From positions 1 through 39,394 of the forward strand of contig CAZFYZ010000027.1 in NCBI GenBank assembly GCA_964523735.1: a stretch of DNA of 39,394 bases, in the 5' to 3' direction. The notes under the pieces are model-generated. The model was not told the DNA's origin. It worked only from the letters and a program-made list of their open reading frames with translations, and did no database searches. The stretch's first letter is position 1; every line of letters begins with the position of its first letter. Below, piece after piece: positions 23,499-31,603 of this stretch. This DNA is from CAZFYZ01 sp964523735 (GTDB taxonomy: Bacteria; Armatimonadota; UBA5829). Position numbers and translations under genes: made by a program.

Positions 23499-25047
23499 TT
23501 GCTGTCTCCTCCGTGACGGTCTGGGCCGACGGCTCCAGCGCGAAGTCAAGCGTCACATGCTGGCCAGCGCCGACCTCCGCAAGCCGCGTCTGAGGCAAGT
23601 GTCCTTCCGCCTCCGCGCAGATAGCGTAAGGCCCTGGCGGCATGTCATCCAGGGTGAATCCGCCGTCGGCCGCGGCCAGAGCTGAGCGGTCAAGGCGGGC
23701 AGAATCCACATAGACCCGCGCGTACTCGATAGGACTCAGGGTCGTCCTGTCGAGGATACGGCCGCTGATCGCGCCGGGCAGCGACGTCATCGTCAGCCGC
23801 ACCGAGACGATCTCATCCGCATTGACGTCCGCCTCGGTAGTAGCGGGGTCGTACCCCTGCCTGGTAGAAGTTATGAAGTAGTGGCCTTCCGGCAGCCTGC
23901 GCGCCACAAACGAGCCATTGGAGTCGGTGAGGCCGTCGAGACGTGATGGGCCATCGATAGTCACAGCCGCTCCTGGCACAGGCGCGCCGTCGGCTTGCGA
24001 GACTGAGACCGAGAGCGTCGCCCCCTCAGGCTCAGCCTGGCTCGGCACAACGGCTGTGGTGATGGGAGTCACCTTGACCGGCTCAGGCTTCGGTGGACGC
24101 TCGGCCATCTCGCCTGGGACAGCACCGCAATGAGGACATAGCTGCCAGCCCGGCTTGACAGCCGCGCGGCAGACGGGGCACCGCGAAAGCAGCGAGACTC
24201 CGCAGGCCGGACAGCGTTTGTAGCTGGAGTAAATCTCCTCGCCGCAGTTCGGGCAGGGCTTCGGCGGGCGCGGGCGGGCGATAAAGTAGGCCGCGAGCCC
24301 GATGGGTCCGGTGAGGAGCAGCAGTGCCACCCAGGCGAATCCGCGCATCCCGCGCCACTCGGCATCCATCGCCATCCACGTGGGCAGAAGGATCAGGAAC
24401 CCGAGGAAAGAGATCGCGGTCGCCAGCGCGGCACTGAATGGCGAAAGCCAGCCCCGCACTACGGCCTGCGGGGGGACGACCACTAACCTTGGGCGTGGCT
24501 CAGCGTACATCCCAACCGCCACGCTGCCAGCGAGTGCGCCCCCTTCGTGGTAGAGCGGGTATACCCTGATCACAGCCTTTTCGCTCACCACATTGTCAGC
24601 CGCTCCGTGCCAGCCGGCTGGCGTATGCAGGACCACTCGACCCATCTCTGTCGTGAGACGCACCGGGTAACTCGCTACTACTGCACCCCTATCGTTAGCT
24701 ACCGCGGCCCACGCTACCCTGCTACCTAAGCGGGTTCCCTCATACAGATGGATCCTGGGAGTATCCCAGGTCTCGATGATCTGCGGCAGGGCAGCCCAGC
24801 CCGTCTCTGTGCGCCTGCTGTGTTGATCGTTGGTCACATACGCTCGCAGCAAAGGCACGTCCTGCTTCCCGATACCTGCAGCACCCACCTGCTCGCCAAG
24901 CGATTCCTCAGGCTGACCTCCGTCCTGGTAGTAGCGGAGCTCTGCCCCCCTGAAGAACGGCGCCATCACGATGTAGCTGTAGTAGGCGGCGAAGTAAATG
25001 GTCAATATCAGCGAGGCGTAGCACAGCCAACCGAATACCTTTCTCAT
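23485..25047 (-). CDS. Zinc-ribbon membrane protein with two regulatory-like domains
   Basis: 520 residues. One N-terminal transmembrane helix (about 5-28) precedes an external region of about 165 residues. Two helices follow (about 205-228 and 235-258), then a double zinc-ribbon (CPNCGEE, CPACG, CPVCR, CPHCG) and two carboxypeptidase-regulatory-like beta domains (LSVSVSQADGAPVPGAAVTIDG; ISGRILDRTTLSPIEYARVYVD), each ending in a GxY/GHYxI-like turn. It starts 4 bases after the anti-sigma stop and overlaps the next gene. It lies third in the sigma-factor operon, so it is a likely target or sensor of that sigma switch. Such domain combinations occur in uncharacterised membrane proteins. Confidence 0.85.
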   Translation of the reverse strand: MRKVFGWLCYASLILTIYFAAYYSYIVMAPFFRGAELRYYQDGGQPEESLGEQVGAAGIGKQDVPLLRAYVTNDQHSRRTETGWAALPQIIETWDTPRIHLYEGTRLGSRVAWAAVANDRGAVVASYPVRLTTEMGRVVLHTPAGWHGAADNVVSEKAVIRVYPLYHEGGALAGSVAVGMYAEPRPRLVVVPPQAVVRGWLSPFSAALATAISFLGFLILLPTWMAMDAEWRGMRGFAWVALLLLTGPIGLAAYFIARPRPPKPCPNCGEEIYSSYKRCPACGVSLLSRCPVCRAAVKPGWQLCPHCGAVPGEMAERPPKPEPVKVTPITTAVVPSQAEPEGATLSVSVSQADGAPVPGAAVTIDGPSRLDGLTDSNGSFVARRLPEGHYFITSTRQGYDPATTEADVNADEIVSVRLTMTSLPGAISGRILDRTTLSPIEYARVYVDSARLDRSALAAADGGFTLDDMPPGPYAICAEAEGHLPQTRLAEVGAGQHVTLDFALEPSAQTVTEETANAAE

Positions 25048-25051
25048 GTTC

Positions 25052-25528
25052 TCATCTCCTGAAAGTCATTCCGTTGAGCGGCCTGCGCTTGGCCATGGCC
25101 GCGATCGGGAGGAACGACGTGATGAATATGATGGCGATAATGGCCGCCGCTATCGGCGCGGGACCTATGGAACGGGCGATGTCGGTGAGACTGACGCAGC
25201 CGAAGACCTGCAGGGCAAGCGTGCCCACTATCAACACGAATGTGAGGACCGACGCCCAGATCATTGCGGGCAGCCCCTCGGGGATCGCCTGGCGTGTTTC
25301 GGCCGGACAGGCGTCGGCAAGCGCGCGGGCGAGGGATTCAGACTCCGCAAGCGTCGGCTGGACGCCGGCCTCGCGCTCGATCGCTTGTGCCAGTGTGCAG
25401 TAGCTCTCATGGGCCTGGCGGCAGGCGGGGCAGGTCGCGATATGTGCGGCGCATTGCTCGGCGGCATCCGAGTCCACCTCACCGAGAGCATAGTCCAGCA
25501 TCAGTTGTTCGCAGTCCTGGCAGTTCAT
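25052..25528 (-). CDS. Zinc-finger anti-sigma factor
   Basis: 158 residues. The N-terminal zf-HC2/ZAS motif is complete: MNCQDCEQLMLDY, then H-x3-C-x2-C in AAHIATCPACRQAH. Two transmembrane helices lie at about 93-115 and 125-147, giving a membrane anchor. A start 19 codons upstream is possible, but ATG 25528 overlaps the sigma stop as ATGA, the usual coupling, and is the natural start. ZAS proteins bind the cognate ECF sigma and release it on a signal. Its position directly after the sigma gene and before two membrane zinc-ribbon proteins supports this. Confidence 0.93.
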   Translation of the reverse strand: MNCQDCEQLMLDYALGEVDSDAAEQCAAHIATCPACRQAHESYCTLAQAIEREAGVQPTLAESESLARALADACPAETRQAIPEGLPAMIWASVLTFVLIVGTLALQVFGCVSLTDIARSIGPAPIAAAIIAIIFITSFLPIAAMAKRRPLNGMTFRR

Positions 25529-26097
25529 AGCATGTCCTCGGCCCCCAACGACTTCCTGAGAGACTTCAGGGCATAGTGGACCCACGACTTGACAGTGCCG
25601 CTCGGAGCCCGCATAACCTCCCCGATCTCGTCATATGTAAGCCCGGCGCGGAACTTGAGAATCAAAGCACTGCGATGCTCGTACGAAAGCCCATCAACCG
25701 CGCGCCACAGCTCTCTCGACTCAGCGCTCTTGAGCACCGCATCCTCAGGCGACAAGTCTTGCGAAACCCATTCCGGCTCTTCGGCAGCCTCGTCTGTGAT
25801 CTCGGAGAGCAGCGATTCGCCCCGGCGCTTGCGTTTGCGCAACTCCTCGCGAACCAGATTGAGCGCGATGGTATAGAGCCACGTCCGGAAGCTGGACCGT
25901 CCGGCAAACGCTGCAGCGGATCGGAACGCACGCACTAGCGCTGACTGGGCGATGTCGGCGGAGGTCTCACGGTCTCCGAGCTGCCTCAGGCAGAACTCGA
26001 GAAGCTTGCCGTGGTACCTGCCGACGAGCACGTCCATCCCACGCCCGTTGCCTGAGGCACATTGGGCGATCAGTTCCTCGTCGGACTGTCCAGTCAA
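25525..26097 (-). CDS. ECF RNA polymerase sigma factor
   Basis: 190 residues with the two expected domains: region 2 (MDVLVGRYHGKLLEFCLRQ, then SADIAQSALVRAFRS and FRTWLYTIALN) and region 4 (LSYEHRSALILKFRAGLTYDEIGEVM, PSGTVKSWVHYALKSLR). Start is TTG 26097 with a GGAGGAG about 11 bases upstream. It is first in a four-gene operon with its anti-sigma factor and two zinc-ribbon membrane proteins. I saw no typical ECF GGAAC-type promoter in front of it. Confidence 0.95.
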   Translation of the reverse strand: MTGQSDEELIAQCASGNGRGMDVLVGRYHGKLLEFCLRQLGDRETSADIAQSALVRAFRSAAAFAGRSSFRTWLYTIALNLVREELRKRKRRGESLLSEITDEAAEEPEWVSQDLSPEDAVLKSAESRELWRAVDGLSYEHRSALILKFRAGLTYDEIGEVMRAPSGTVKSWVHYALKSLRKSLGAEDML

Positions 26098-26156
26098 ACG
26101 CCGGCCGCTCCTCCTCCCGCTTCCCTTATCTGTTAGACCGTGTGAATGGGGATATC

Positions 26157-26178
26157 GTTGAGCAGATTCTAGCTCAAC
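26157..26178. promoter_or_regulatory. Inverted repeat upstream of the sigma operon
   Basis: Seven-base perfect arms (gttgagc / gctcaac) with an 8-base centre, 60 bases upstream of the sigma start; a possible operator. On the minus strand TTGAGC then, 17 bases on, TATCCC could be a weak promoter overlapping it. Confidence 0.4.
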
Positions 26179-26225
26179 TGCAGCTTGTGTGGCAAACCTG
26201 AAAGGGGATGCGTGGTCTCGGCTGT

Positions 26226-26273
26226 GTCTCAGGCGATCAGCTAGTTTGGTGAAAACCGCGGATCGCCTGAGAC
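26226..26273. repeat. 13-base inverted repeat with 22-base loop
   Basis: gtctcaggcgatc and its exact complement. It sits between divergent genes, so it is not a simple terminator of either; an operator or a small mobile element remnant is possible. Confidence 0.6.
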
Positions 26274-26469
26274 TGCAGGCAACCGGTGTCCAGAGATTCT
26301 ACTCGATGATCTGCCAGTCGGCCGAGGGGTTCCTGACCCAGATGACGGCACATAACCACAAGTTTGGTTCCATTCATCAGAGGAAACCCCCAACCCCATG
26401 GTAAAGGTGCATAGGTATGTTAGCACCAATCGGGCCTGACTAACTGCAGGGCCATTATGGAGGGGTATC

Positions 26470-27120
26470 TTGAAGAAGGCATTGATCGTATGGGGCGGAT
26501 GGGATGGACACGAGCCACAGCAGACTGCGGGACTGTGGACAGAAATGCTCGGTGCCGAAGGGTTCGATGTCGAGGTCTCGGACACGCTTGACTCTCTCGT
26601 GGACGTAGAGAAACTGAAGTCGCTGAACCTGATCGTGCCCGTGTGGACCATGGGCCAGATTGCGCCTGAGCAGGAACAAGGGCTTCTCGCGGCCGTTCGC
26701 GCGGGAGTCGGATTTGCGGGATGGCACGGAGGCGCCGGGGACTCGTTCCGCTTGAACACCGAGTATCAGTTCATGGTCGGTGGCCAATGGGTTGCGCATC
26801 CGGGCGGGATCGTCGACTACGAGGTCAACGTCATCAACCACGATGACCCTGTGACTGCGGGAATCCCCGACTTCAAGATGCACTCCGAGCAGTATTACAT
26901 GCACGTGGACCCATCGAACAACGTGCTCGCCACCACCACGTTCCAAGGCACCGAAGACGCGCCGTGGACCAAGGGCTGCGTGATGCCGGTTGTTTGGAAG
27001 CGCATGTATGGCGCGGGGCGTGTGTTCTACTCGTCCCTTGGTCACGTGCTGTCGGACTTTGACGTACCTGAGGCGCGAGAGATTCAACGACGGGGAATGT
27101 TGTGGGCAGCTTCTTCGTAG
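26470..27120 (+). CDS. ThuA-like (trehalose utilisation) domain protein
   Basis: 216 residues of a class I glutamine-amidotransferase-like ThuA fold: KKALIVWGGWDGHEPQQTA at the start, LIVPVWTMGQIAPEQEQGLLAAVRAGVGFAGWHGG, then VNHDDPV-type block VINHDDPVTAGIPDF, and a late VFYSSLGHVLSDFDVPEA. Start is TTG 26470 after a GGAGGGG site. ThuA in rhizobia acts in trehalose and related disaccharide catabolism, but most members are uncharacterised. It is followed directly by an M28 peptidase and a membrane protein on the same strand. A second ThuA-like gene at 35921 is only distantly similar. Confidence 0.9.
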   Translation: MKKALIVWGGWDGHEPQQTAGLWTEMLGAEGFDVEVSDTLDSLVDVEKLKSLNLIVPVWTMGQIAPEQEQGLLAAVRAGVGFAGWHGGAGDSFRLNTEYQFMVGGQWVAHPGGIVDYEVNVINHDDPVTAGIPDFKMHSEQYYMHVDPSNNVLATTTFQGTEDAPWTKGCVMPVVWKRMYGAGRVFYSSLGHVLSDFDVPEAREIQRRGMLWAASS

Positions 27121-27121
27121 G

Positions 27122-28081
27122 ATGAGTTATCATGCATCTATGCGAGTACCCCGCCTGATGTCCCATCTGATATGCTGCGCCGTGCTGGCCGTGACGCTCG
27201 GCTGCTCCGGCTCCGGCCACAGCGCACCCGAATTCGACGGGGGAAAGGCTTTCGCGCTCCTGGTTGATCAGGTCGACTTCGGGCCGAGAGTGCCCGGCAC
27301 GGCAGGCCACAGAGCAACGTCGCAATTCATCCAGGAACAGCTCAAGCCCTACGCCGACGGCGTGCTCGCGCGGGACTTCTCGGCCATAGTCGGCGACAAG
27401 ACCCTGCCGATGACTAACATCGTCGCCTGGTTCAAGCCGGCAGACAACACGCCGAAGAAGTGGGTGCTGCTGGCCGCGCACTGGGACACGCGTCCGCGAG
27501 CCGACAACGAGATCACGTCAGACCTGCGGAAGAAGCCCATTCCCGGCGCGAATGACGGCGCATCAGGCGTCGCCGTCCTGCTGGAACTGGCCAGGCTCTT
27601 CCATCAGCAGAGGCCGGAGGTCGGGGTCTTCATGGTATTCTTCGACGGAGAGGACTACGGCCGCGGGGAAGCCGGCATGTTCCTCGGCTCCAAACGCTTC
27701 GCAAGCGATCTGAGGAAGAATGCGGTTGTGGATGGCAAGCCGATCGAATTCAGCTATGGAATCCTCTTGGATATGGTCGGCGATAAGAACCTGGGTATCT
27801 ATCGTGAAGGGTACTCAGTTGAACACGCGCCGGAGATCGTCGACAAGGTCTGGTCCACGGCAGAGAGGCTCGGCTATGCAAAGGTCTTCCGCGACCCCCA
27901 GAAGCATACGATCACGGATGACCACCTGCCTCTTTTGCGGGCCGGCGTGAAGTGCATCAACATAATCGATTTCGACTATGGCCCCTGGCATACTCTGGAT
28001 GATACGCCGGAGAGGTGCAGCCCGGAGTCACTGAGGACCGTGGGGCGGGTGGTTGCGGCGGTAGTGTATGGAGAACGGTAG
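27122..28081 (+). CDS. M28-family zinc peptidase / glutaminyl cyclase-like lipoprotein
   Basis: 319 residues if started at ATG 27122, immediately after the ThuA stop; ATG 27140 is also possible and no ribosome-binding site decides. A hydrophobic leader ends in VTLGCSGSG, an imperfect lipobox, so it is probably a lipoprotein. Zinc-site blocks of the M28/glutaminyl-peptide cyclotransferase type are present: LLAAHWDTRPRAD, PGANDGASGVAVLLELAR, FMVFFDGEDYG, TDDHLPLLRAGV and PWHTLDDT. These suit either an aminopeptidase or N-terminal glutamine cyclisation. It abuts the next gene, whose ATG follows its stop directly, so the three genes from 26470 form an operon. Confidence 0.9.
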   Translation: MSYHASMRVPRLMSHLICCAVLAVTLGCSGSGHSAPEFDGGKAFALLVDQVDFGPRVPGTAGHRATSQFIQEQLKPYADGVLARDFSAIVGDKTLPMTNIVAWFKPADNTPKKWVLLAAHWDTRPRADNEITSDLRKKPIPGANDGASGVAVLLELARLFHQQRPEVGVFMVFFDGEDYGRGEAGMFLGSKRFASDLRKNAVVDGKPIEFSYGILLDMVGDKNLGIYREGYSVEHAPEIVDKVWSTAERLGYAKVFRDPQKHTITDDHLPLLRAGVKCINIIDFDYGPWHTLDDTPERCSPESLRTVGRVVAAVVYGER

Positions 28082-28612
28082 ATGACCGAGTCCGAGTGCT
28101 GTCCTACAACAAAGACCAGGCCGCCAAGCGTGGGTGTCAGGCTCATAGAGGTGCTTGCCACGGTGATCGCCTTACTGCTCGCATTCGGGGCAGTGTTGCT
28201 TCTGTGGCGGTTTTGGCATCTGCCCGTAACTTCCGGACAGCTCATGCGAGCCCAAGTGCTCGGCGCATTCTTGTTCTCATTTGGACTCGCGACGGGAATT
28301 GTCGGGGCGGCTTTCGCGCTCACATCGAGGACCCCCAACCGGCGAGTCCTCTGCACGGCCGTCACCCTCTTCGCCATCTCCCATATGATGTTCGGGCTGT
28401 ACGTCAGGCACGCGATCGAGGCAGCCGCGATCTACTCCACTCCGCCGATCCTTCCGATGCTTGTGCCGATGGCCCTATGGGCGTATTCAGTGGTCCTGGC
28501 ATTCAGAGCGCCCAGAGCCGGAAAGCCATTGGCAGCGGCGTCAGAGACGCCGACTACAACTGCGGACTCGGCGCCAGAGACGCCCGCTACAACGGAGACC
28601 GTCAAGTTGTAG
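28082..28612 (+). CDS. Membrane protein whose C-terminus is formed by a repeat
   Basis: 176 residues with four transmembrane helices: about 19-45, 55-80, 88-108 and 120-142. The start ATG directly follows the M28 stop. From about residue 152 the protein consists of translated family B repeat units (SETPTTT, then APETPATTE), and the TAG stop at 28610-28612 is itself part of the next inverted repeat unit. The original C-terminus has therefore probably been replaced or extended by repeat insertion. I do not recognise the family. Confidence 0.75.
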   Translation: MTESECCPTTKTRPPSVGVRLIEVLATVIALLLAFGAVLLLWRFWHLPVTSGQLMRAQVLGAFLFSFGLATGIVGAAFALTSRTPNRRVLCTAVTLFAISHMMFGLYVRHAIEAAAIYSTPPILPMLVPMALWAYSVVLAFRAPRAGKPLAAASETPTTTADSAPETPATTETVKL

Positions 28613-28712
28613 TCGGGTTCTCCGAACCCCAAAACTGTTGTCGCGTCTCAAACTCAGACCTGTAGTCGGGTTCTCCGAACCCCAACCCCATGGCCGGTTC
28701 TCAGAACCCTGA
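28537..28712. repeat. Cluster of repeat units between convergent genes
   Basis: Two direct units (28537-28569 and 28570-28595, ggcgtcagagacgcc-like followed by tacaac) are followed by two inverted units that read tgtagtcgggttctccgaac (28608-28627 and 28661-28680), then a shorter related piece near 28692. The cluster fills the space up to the ridA stop at 28729. Confidence 0.75.
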
Positions 28713-28728
28713 ATACCTCACGCGTCGA

Positions 28729-29112
28729 TCACGACCGCAGGGCGGCAATAGCCTCTATCTCGACTTTGGCCCCTTTCGGCAGCGCTGCCACCTGAATAGT
28801 CGAGCGAGCCGGCGGTTCCACCTCAAAGTAGGAGCCATAGGCCTCGTTGACCCGTTGAAACTCGCCCAGATCGGTGAGGAAGATCGTGGTCTTCACCACA
28901 TCCGCCAGCGTAAGCCCCTCGGCTGCAAGCACCGCCTGAAGGTTCTTCATCACCTGGTGGGTCTGGGTCACGGAGTCCAGAGCGATCATCTGTCCGCTCT
29001 GAGGCTCCAGCGGAATCTGCCCGGAGATGAACAGAAACCCGTTCGCCTTGATGGCCTGCGAATATGGCCCGATCGCTTGGGGCGCGTCGGATGTACTAAC
29101 CGCTGTGCGCAT
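28729..29112 (-). CDS. ridA: RidA family imine/enamine deaminase
   Basis: 127 residues. RidA hydrolyses reactive 2-aminoacrylate and related imines made by PLP enzymes. The family signature is clear: SDAPQAIGPYSQAIKANGFLFISGQIPLEP, then VMKNLQAVLAAEGLTLADVVKTTIFLTDLGEF and the final PARSTIQVAALPKGAKVEIEAIA, including the Arg that binds the substrate carboxylate. A longer frame begins at 29175, but AGGAGGA at 29125-29119 lies 6 bases before ATG 29112. A TATAAT at 29148-29143 is the probable -10. It is transcribed alone. Confidence 0.96.
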   Translation of the reverse strand: MRTAVSTSDAPQAIGPYSQAIKANGFLFISGQIPLEPQSGQMIALDSVTQTHQVMKNLQAVLAAEGLTLADVVKTTIFLTDLGEFQRVNEAYGSYFEVEPPARSTIQVAALPKGAKVEIEAIAALRS

Positions 29113-29142
29113 AACCAGTCCTCCTGCTTGCCTGTCTCGGCA

Positions 29143-29148
29143 ATTATA
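29143..29148 (-). promoter_or_regulatory. Probable -10 element of ridA
   Basis: TATAAT on the minus strand, 31 bases before the ATG. The -35 region is weak. It lies inside the longer open frame and supports the start at 29112. Confidence 0.5.
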
Positions 29149-29222
29149 CCACGGTCCACGGAGAAGGAGCGCCACCCACGGTCAGTTAACTCCATCATGT
29201 TGACATGCGTGGAGGTGAGATC

Positions 29223-30602
29223 ATGGGGGTATCTGGAACCGTTTCCAGCGGCCGCCGGCGGTACGCTATTGTCGGGGTCGGCGGAAGGTCGGGGTATTAC
29301 CACCAGTCTATAGACAAGAAGCACGGCGACACATCGGTTCTTGTCGGGTTCTGCGACAACAACCTTGGCAGGCTCAGGATAGCCCAACAGTCCGCGCTTG
29401 AGCGCACCGGGGTCGAACTGCCGATCTATGATGTGGCCGCGGACCCCCTGGCTTTCGACAAGATGGTGGCTGAGACCAGACCGGACGAGATCATAGTCAC
29501 CAGCCGGGACTGCACGCATGACCACTACATTGTGCGGGCCATGGAGCTTGGCTGCGACGTGACGACCGAGAAACCCATGACCACGGACGAGACCAAGTGC
29601 CAGGCTATCATAGACACCCAGCGCAAGACCGGCCGCAGCGTGCGGGTCACTTTCAACTACCGCTACTCCCCTCCCAGAACCCAGGTCAAGGACCTCCTCA
29701 TGAAAGGCACGATCGGCGAGGTTCTATCGGTGGACTTCCACTGGATGCTCGACACTCACCACGGAGCGGACTACTTCAGGCGCTGGCACAGCAACAAGGT
29801 GAACTCAGGCGGGCTCATGGTCCATAAGGCCACGCATCACTTCGACCTGATCAACTGGTGGCTGTCAGACGTGCCTGTCAGCGTATTCGCGAGTGGCAAG
29901 CGCGAGTTCTACATTCCGCAGACCGCGAAGAGACTGGGCCTCACTACGAGCGGACGCTGCCTGGGCTGCCCCAGCGCTGAGAGATGCGCTTTCAGGCTGG
30001 ACCTCACTAGTGGGCGGCTCAAAAGCTTCTACCTCGATTGCGAGCCCTATGACGGATACGTTCGAGACATGTGCGTGTTCCGGCCCGAGATCGACATCGA
30101 AGACACCGTCAACACGATAGTCACCTACTCCAACCGCACAACCCTCAGCTACTCTCTGAATGCCTTTGCCGCGTGGGAGGGCTATCATGTGGTCTTCAAC
30201 GGGACCAAGGGCAGACTGGAGCATAAGGAGGAGGAGAGCGCCTATATCAACGGCGACGGAACAGTGCCTGGGGCAATCAAGTCGGATGGCACCTATATCC
30301 GCGTCTACCCCCTGCGAGCGCCGGCCTATGAAGTCGAGATCTGGCGGGGCGAGGGTGGACACGGCGGCGGCGACCCCGTGCTGCTCAGAGACATCTTCGC
30401 GGCTGACAAACCGGCGGATCCCTACATGCGTCGCGCAGACCAGCGATCCGGCGCCTGGTCCATCCTCGTCGGCGTGGCGGCCAATAAGTCTATGGCAACA
30501 GGTATGCCGATCAGAATCCAAGACCTCGTTCAGAACATCGGCCTGCCGGACTACCCGAAGATGCCCTCCCGCAAAACCCGCCTGCCGATGCCCGGATCCT
30601 GA
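29223..30602 (+). CDS. Gfo/Idh/MocA family oxidoreductase
   Basis: 459 residues. The Rossmann dinucleotide loop is at the start (YAIVGVGGRSGYY), with the family TTEKPM block (EKP) and HDHYIVRAMELG just before it. The substrate domain follows. A five-cysteine stretch (C246, C249, C255, C273, C284) with the pattern RCLGCPSAERC then CEPY and MCVF resembles a cysteine-bearing subgroup of this family, whose cysteines may bind metal. ATG 29205 is in frame, but GGAGGTGA lies 4 bases before ATG 29223, so the latter is the start. Members oxidise sugars, inositols or modified sugars with NAD(P). ThuB partners of ThuA belong here, but no ThuA gene is adjacent. Confidence 0.93.
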   Translation: MGVSGTVSSGRRRYAIVGVGGRSGYYHQSIDKKHGDTSVLVGFCDNNLGRLRIAQQSALERTGVELPIYDVAADPLAFDKMVAETRPDEIIVTSRDCTHDHYIVRAMELGCDVTTEKPMTTDETKCQAIIDTQRKTGRSVRVTFNYRYSPPRTQVKDLLMKGTIGEVLSVDFHWMLDTHHGADYFRRWHSNKVNSGGLMVHKATHHFDLINWWLSDVPVSVFASGKREFYIPQTAKRLGLTTSGRCLGCPSAERCAFRLDLTSGRLKSFYLDCEPYDGYVRDMCVFRPEIDIEDTVNTIVTYSNRTTLSYSLNAFAAWEGYHVVFNGTKGRLEHKEEESAYINGDGTVPGAIKSDGTYIRVYPLRAPAYEVEIWRGEGGHGGGDPVLLRDIFAADKPADPYMRRADQRSGAWSILVGVAANKSMATGMPIRIQDLVQNIGLPDYPKMPSRKTRLPMPGS

Positions 30603-30615
30603 CAACCGCCCAGCC

Positions 30616-31064
30616 TACCCCCTCCCGCTTTAGGGGAGGGCCGGCGAGGGGTCCTTCCCCTGGCGGCCGTGCACCCGCCTACCCCCTCCCGCTTCAGGGG
30701 AGGGCTGGGGAGGGGTCCCCCCGCCTTCGCCGCAGAACTAGACGCCAGACTCTCACCAAACCTACCCCCCTCCCGCTTTAGGGGAGGGCCGGGGAGGGGT
30801 CCCCCACCTTCGACCCAGAACAAAGCCGGGACTCTCACCAAACCTACCCCCTCTCGCTTCAGGGGAGGGCCGGGGAGGGGTCTCCCACCTTCGACGCAGA
30901 ACTAGACGCCAGACTCTCACCAAACCTACCCCCTCCCGCTTTAGGGGAGGGCCGGGGGAGGGGTCCCCCACCTTCGCCGCAGAACAAAGCGCTGGACTCT
31001 CACCAAACCTACCCCCTCCCGCTTTAGGGGAGGGCTGGGGAGGGGTCCCCCACCTTCGCCCGCC
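30616..31064. repeat. Six-unit tandem array of a palindromic repeat, family C
   Basis: Units begin at 30616, 30680, 30763, 30845, 30927 and 31010, mostly 82-83 bases apart. Each holds a near-palindromic core (taccccctcccgctttagg, then gggagggccggggagggg) and a spacer of about 48 bases ending in ctctcaccaaacc. The first interval is shorter (64). The spacers are themselves similar, unlike a CRISPR array. Related cores occur at 39250 and 39341 and inside the beta-mannosidase gene. Confidence 0.9.
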
Positions 31065-31603
31065 ACCCAAAGCAGTTCATTCCACCCCACCCCACGCTCC
31101 ACAACTGCCTAAACGAACCGCATTAACAACAGGTGAACAACATTTCCCCAAAATAACCCGCCGGTACGGAGTACTTTTCGCCTCCTGAAGCGCCTTGTAA
31201 TTATGGAGGGCAAACATCTGTGCGCACCCCGTCCGCCCTCCTTTCCCTTCAGCGTAATCAAGTCATTCAGCGGTTCAGCGTTTCAGAACGCAGCCACTTC
31301 CAAACCAAAGAAGCCTTCCCAAAATGCCTTTTCTGGATTTCTAACTTTCGGGCTTTCGCGATTGAGTACCTTCCCTTCCGAAAGGAGCTTTCCCAAAATG
31401 TCTTTCGTGTTTTCTCCCTTTCGTGCTTTCGTGAGATTCCCTTCCTGCCCCAGAAATCACAAGTCAAAGAACGAACTCCCCCACGCTCAGTCTGAGCACG
31501 AGTTCGTTTCGCCCATCTGCTGCGGGGCGTAACCTACCGAGTTGGGGGACATGATACAATGGTGCCCGGAAAGCCGGTTATGGCCGGCGAGCAAGGAGTT
31601 TAC
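31065..31603. other. Gene-free region before the beta-mannosidase
   Basis: About 540 bases, AT- and pyrimidine-richer than the rest. It contains a diverged tandem duplication with a period of 74 bases (ttcccaaaatg at 31316 and 31390, each followed by ctttcgngctttcgnga and ttcccttcc). A TACAAT at about 31554-31559 may be the -10 for the downstream gene. Short frames here are not protein-like. Confidence 0.55.

Larger units (their letters stand above)
26098..26469. other. Divergent intergenic region with two inverted repeats
   Basis: These 372 bases between the sigma operon and the ThuA-like gene contain GTTGAGC-N8-GCTCAAC (26157-26178) and a longer inverted repeat (26226-26238 with 26261-26273, perfect 13-base arms). 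No gene-like frame is seen. Confidence 0.55.

Noticed and set aside
30616..31064. CRISPR array
   Set aside because: The unit is regular, but the spacers are nearly identical to each other and the core is a long C/G palindrome; there are no cas genes.
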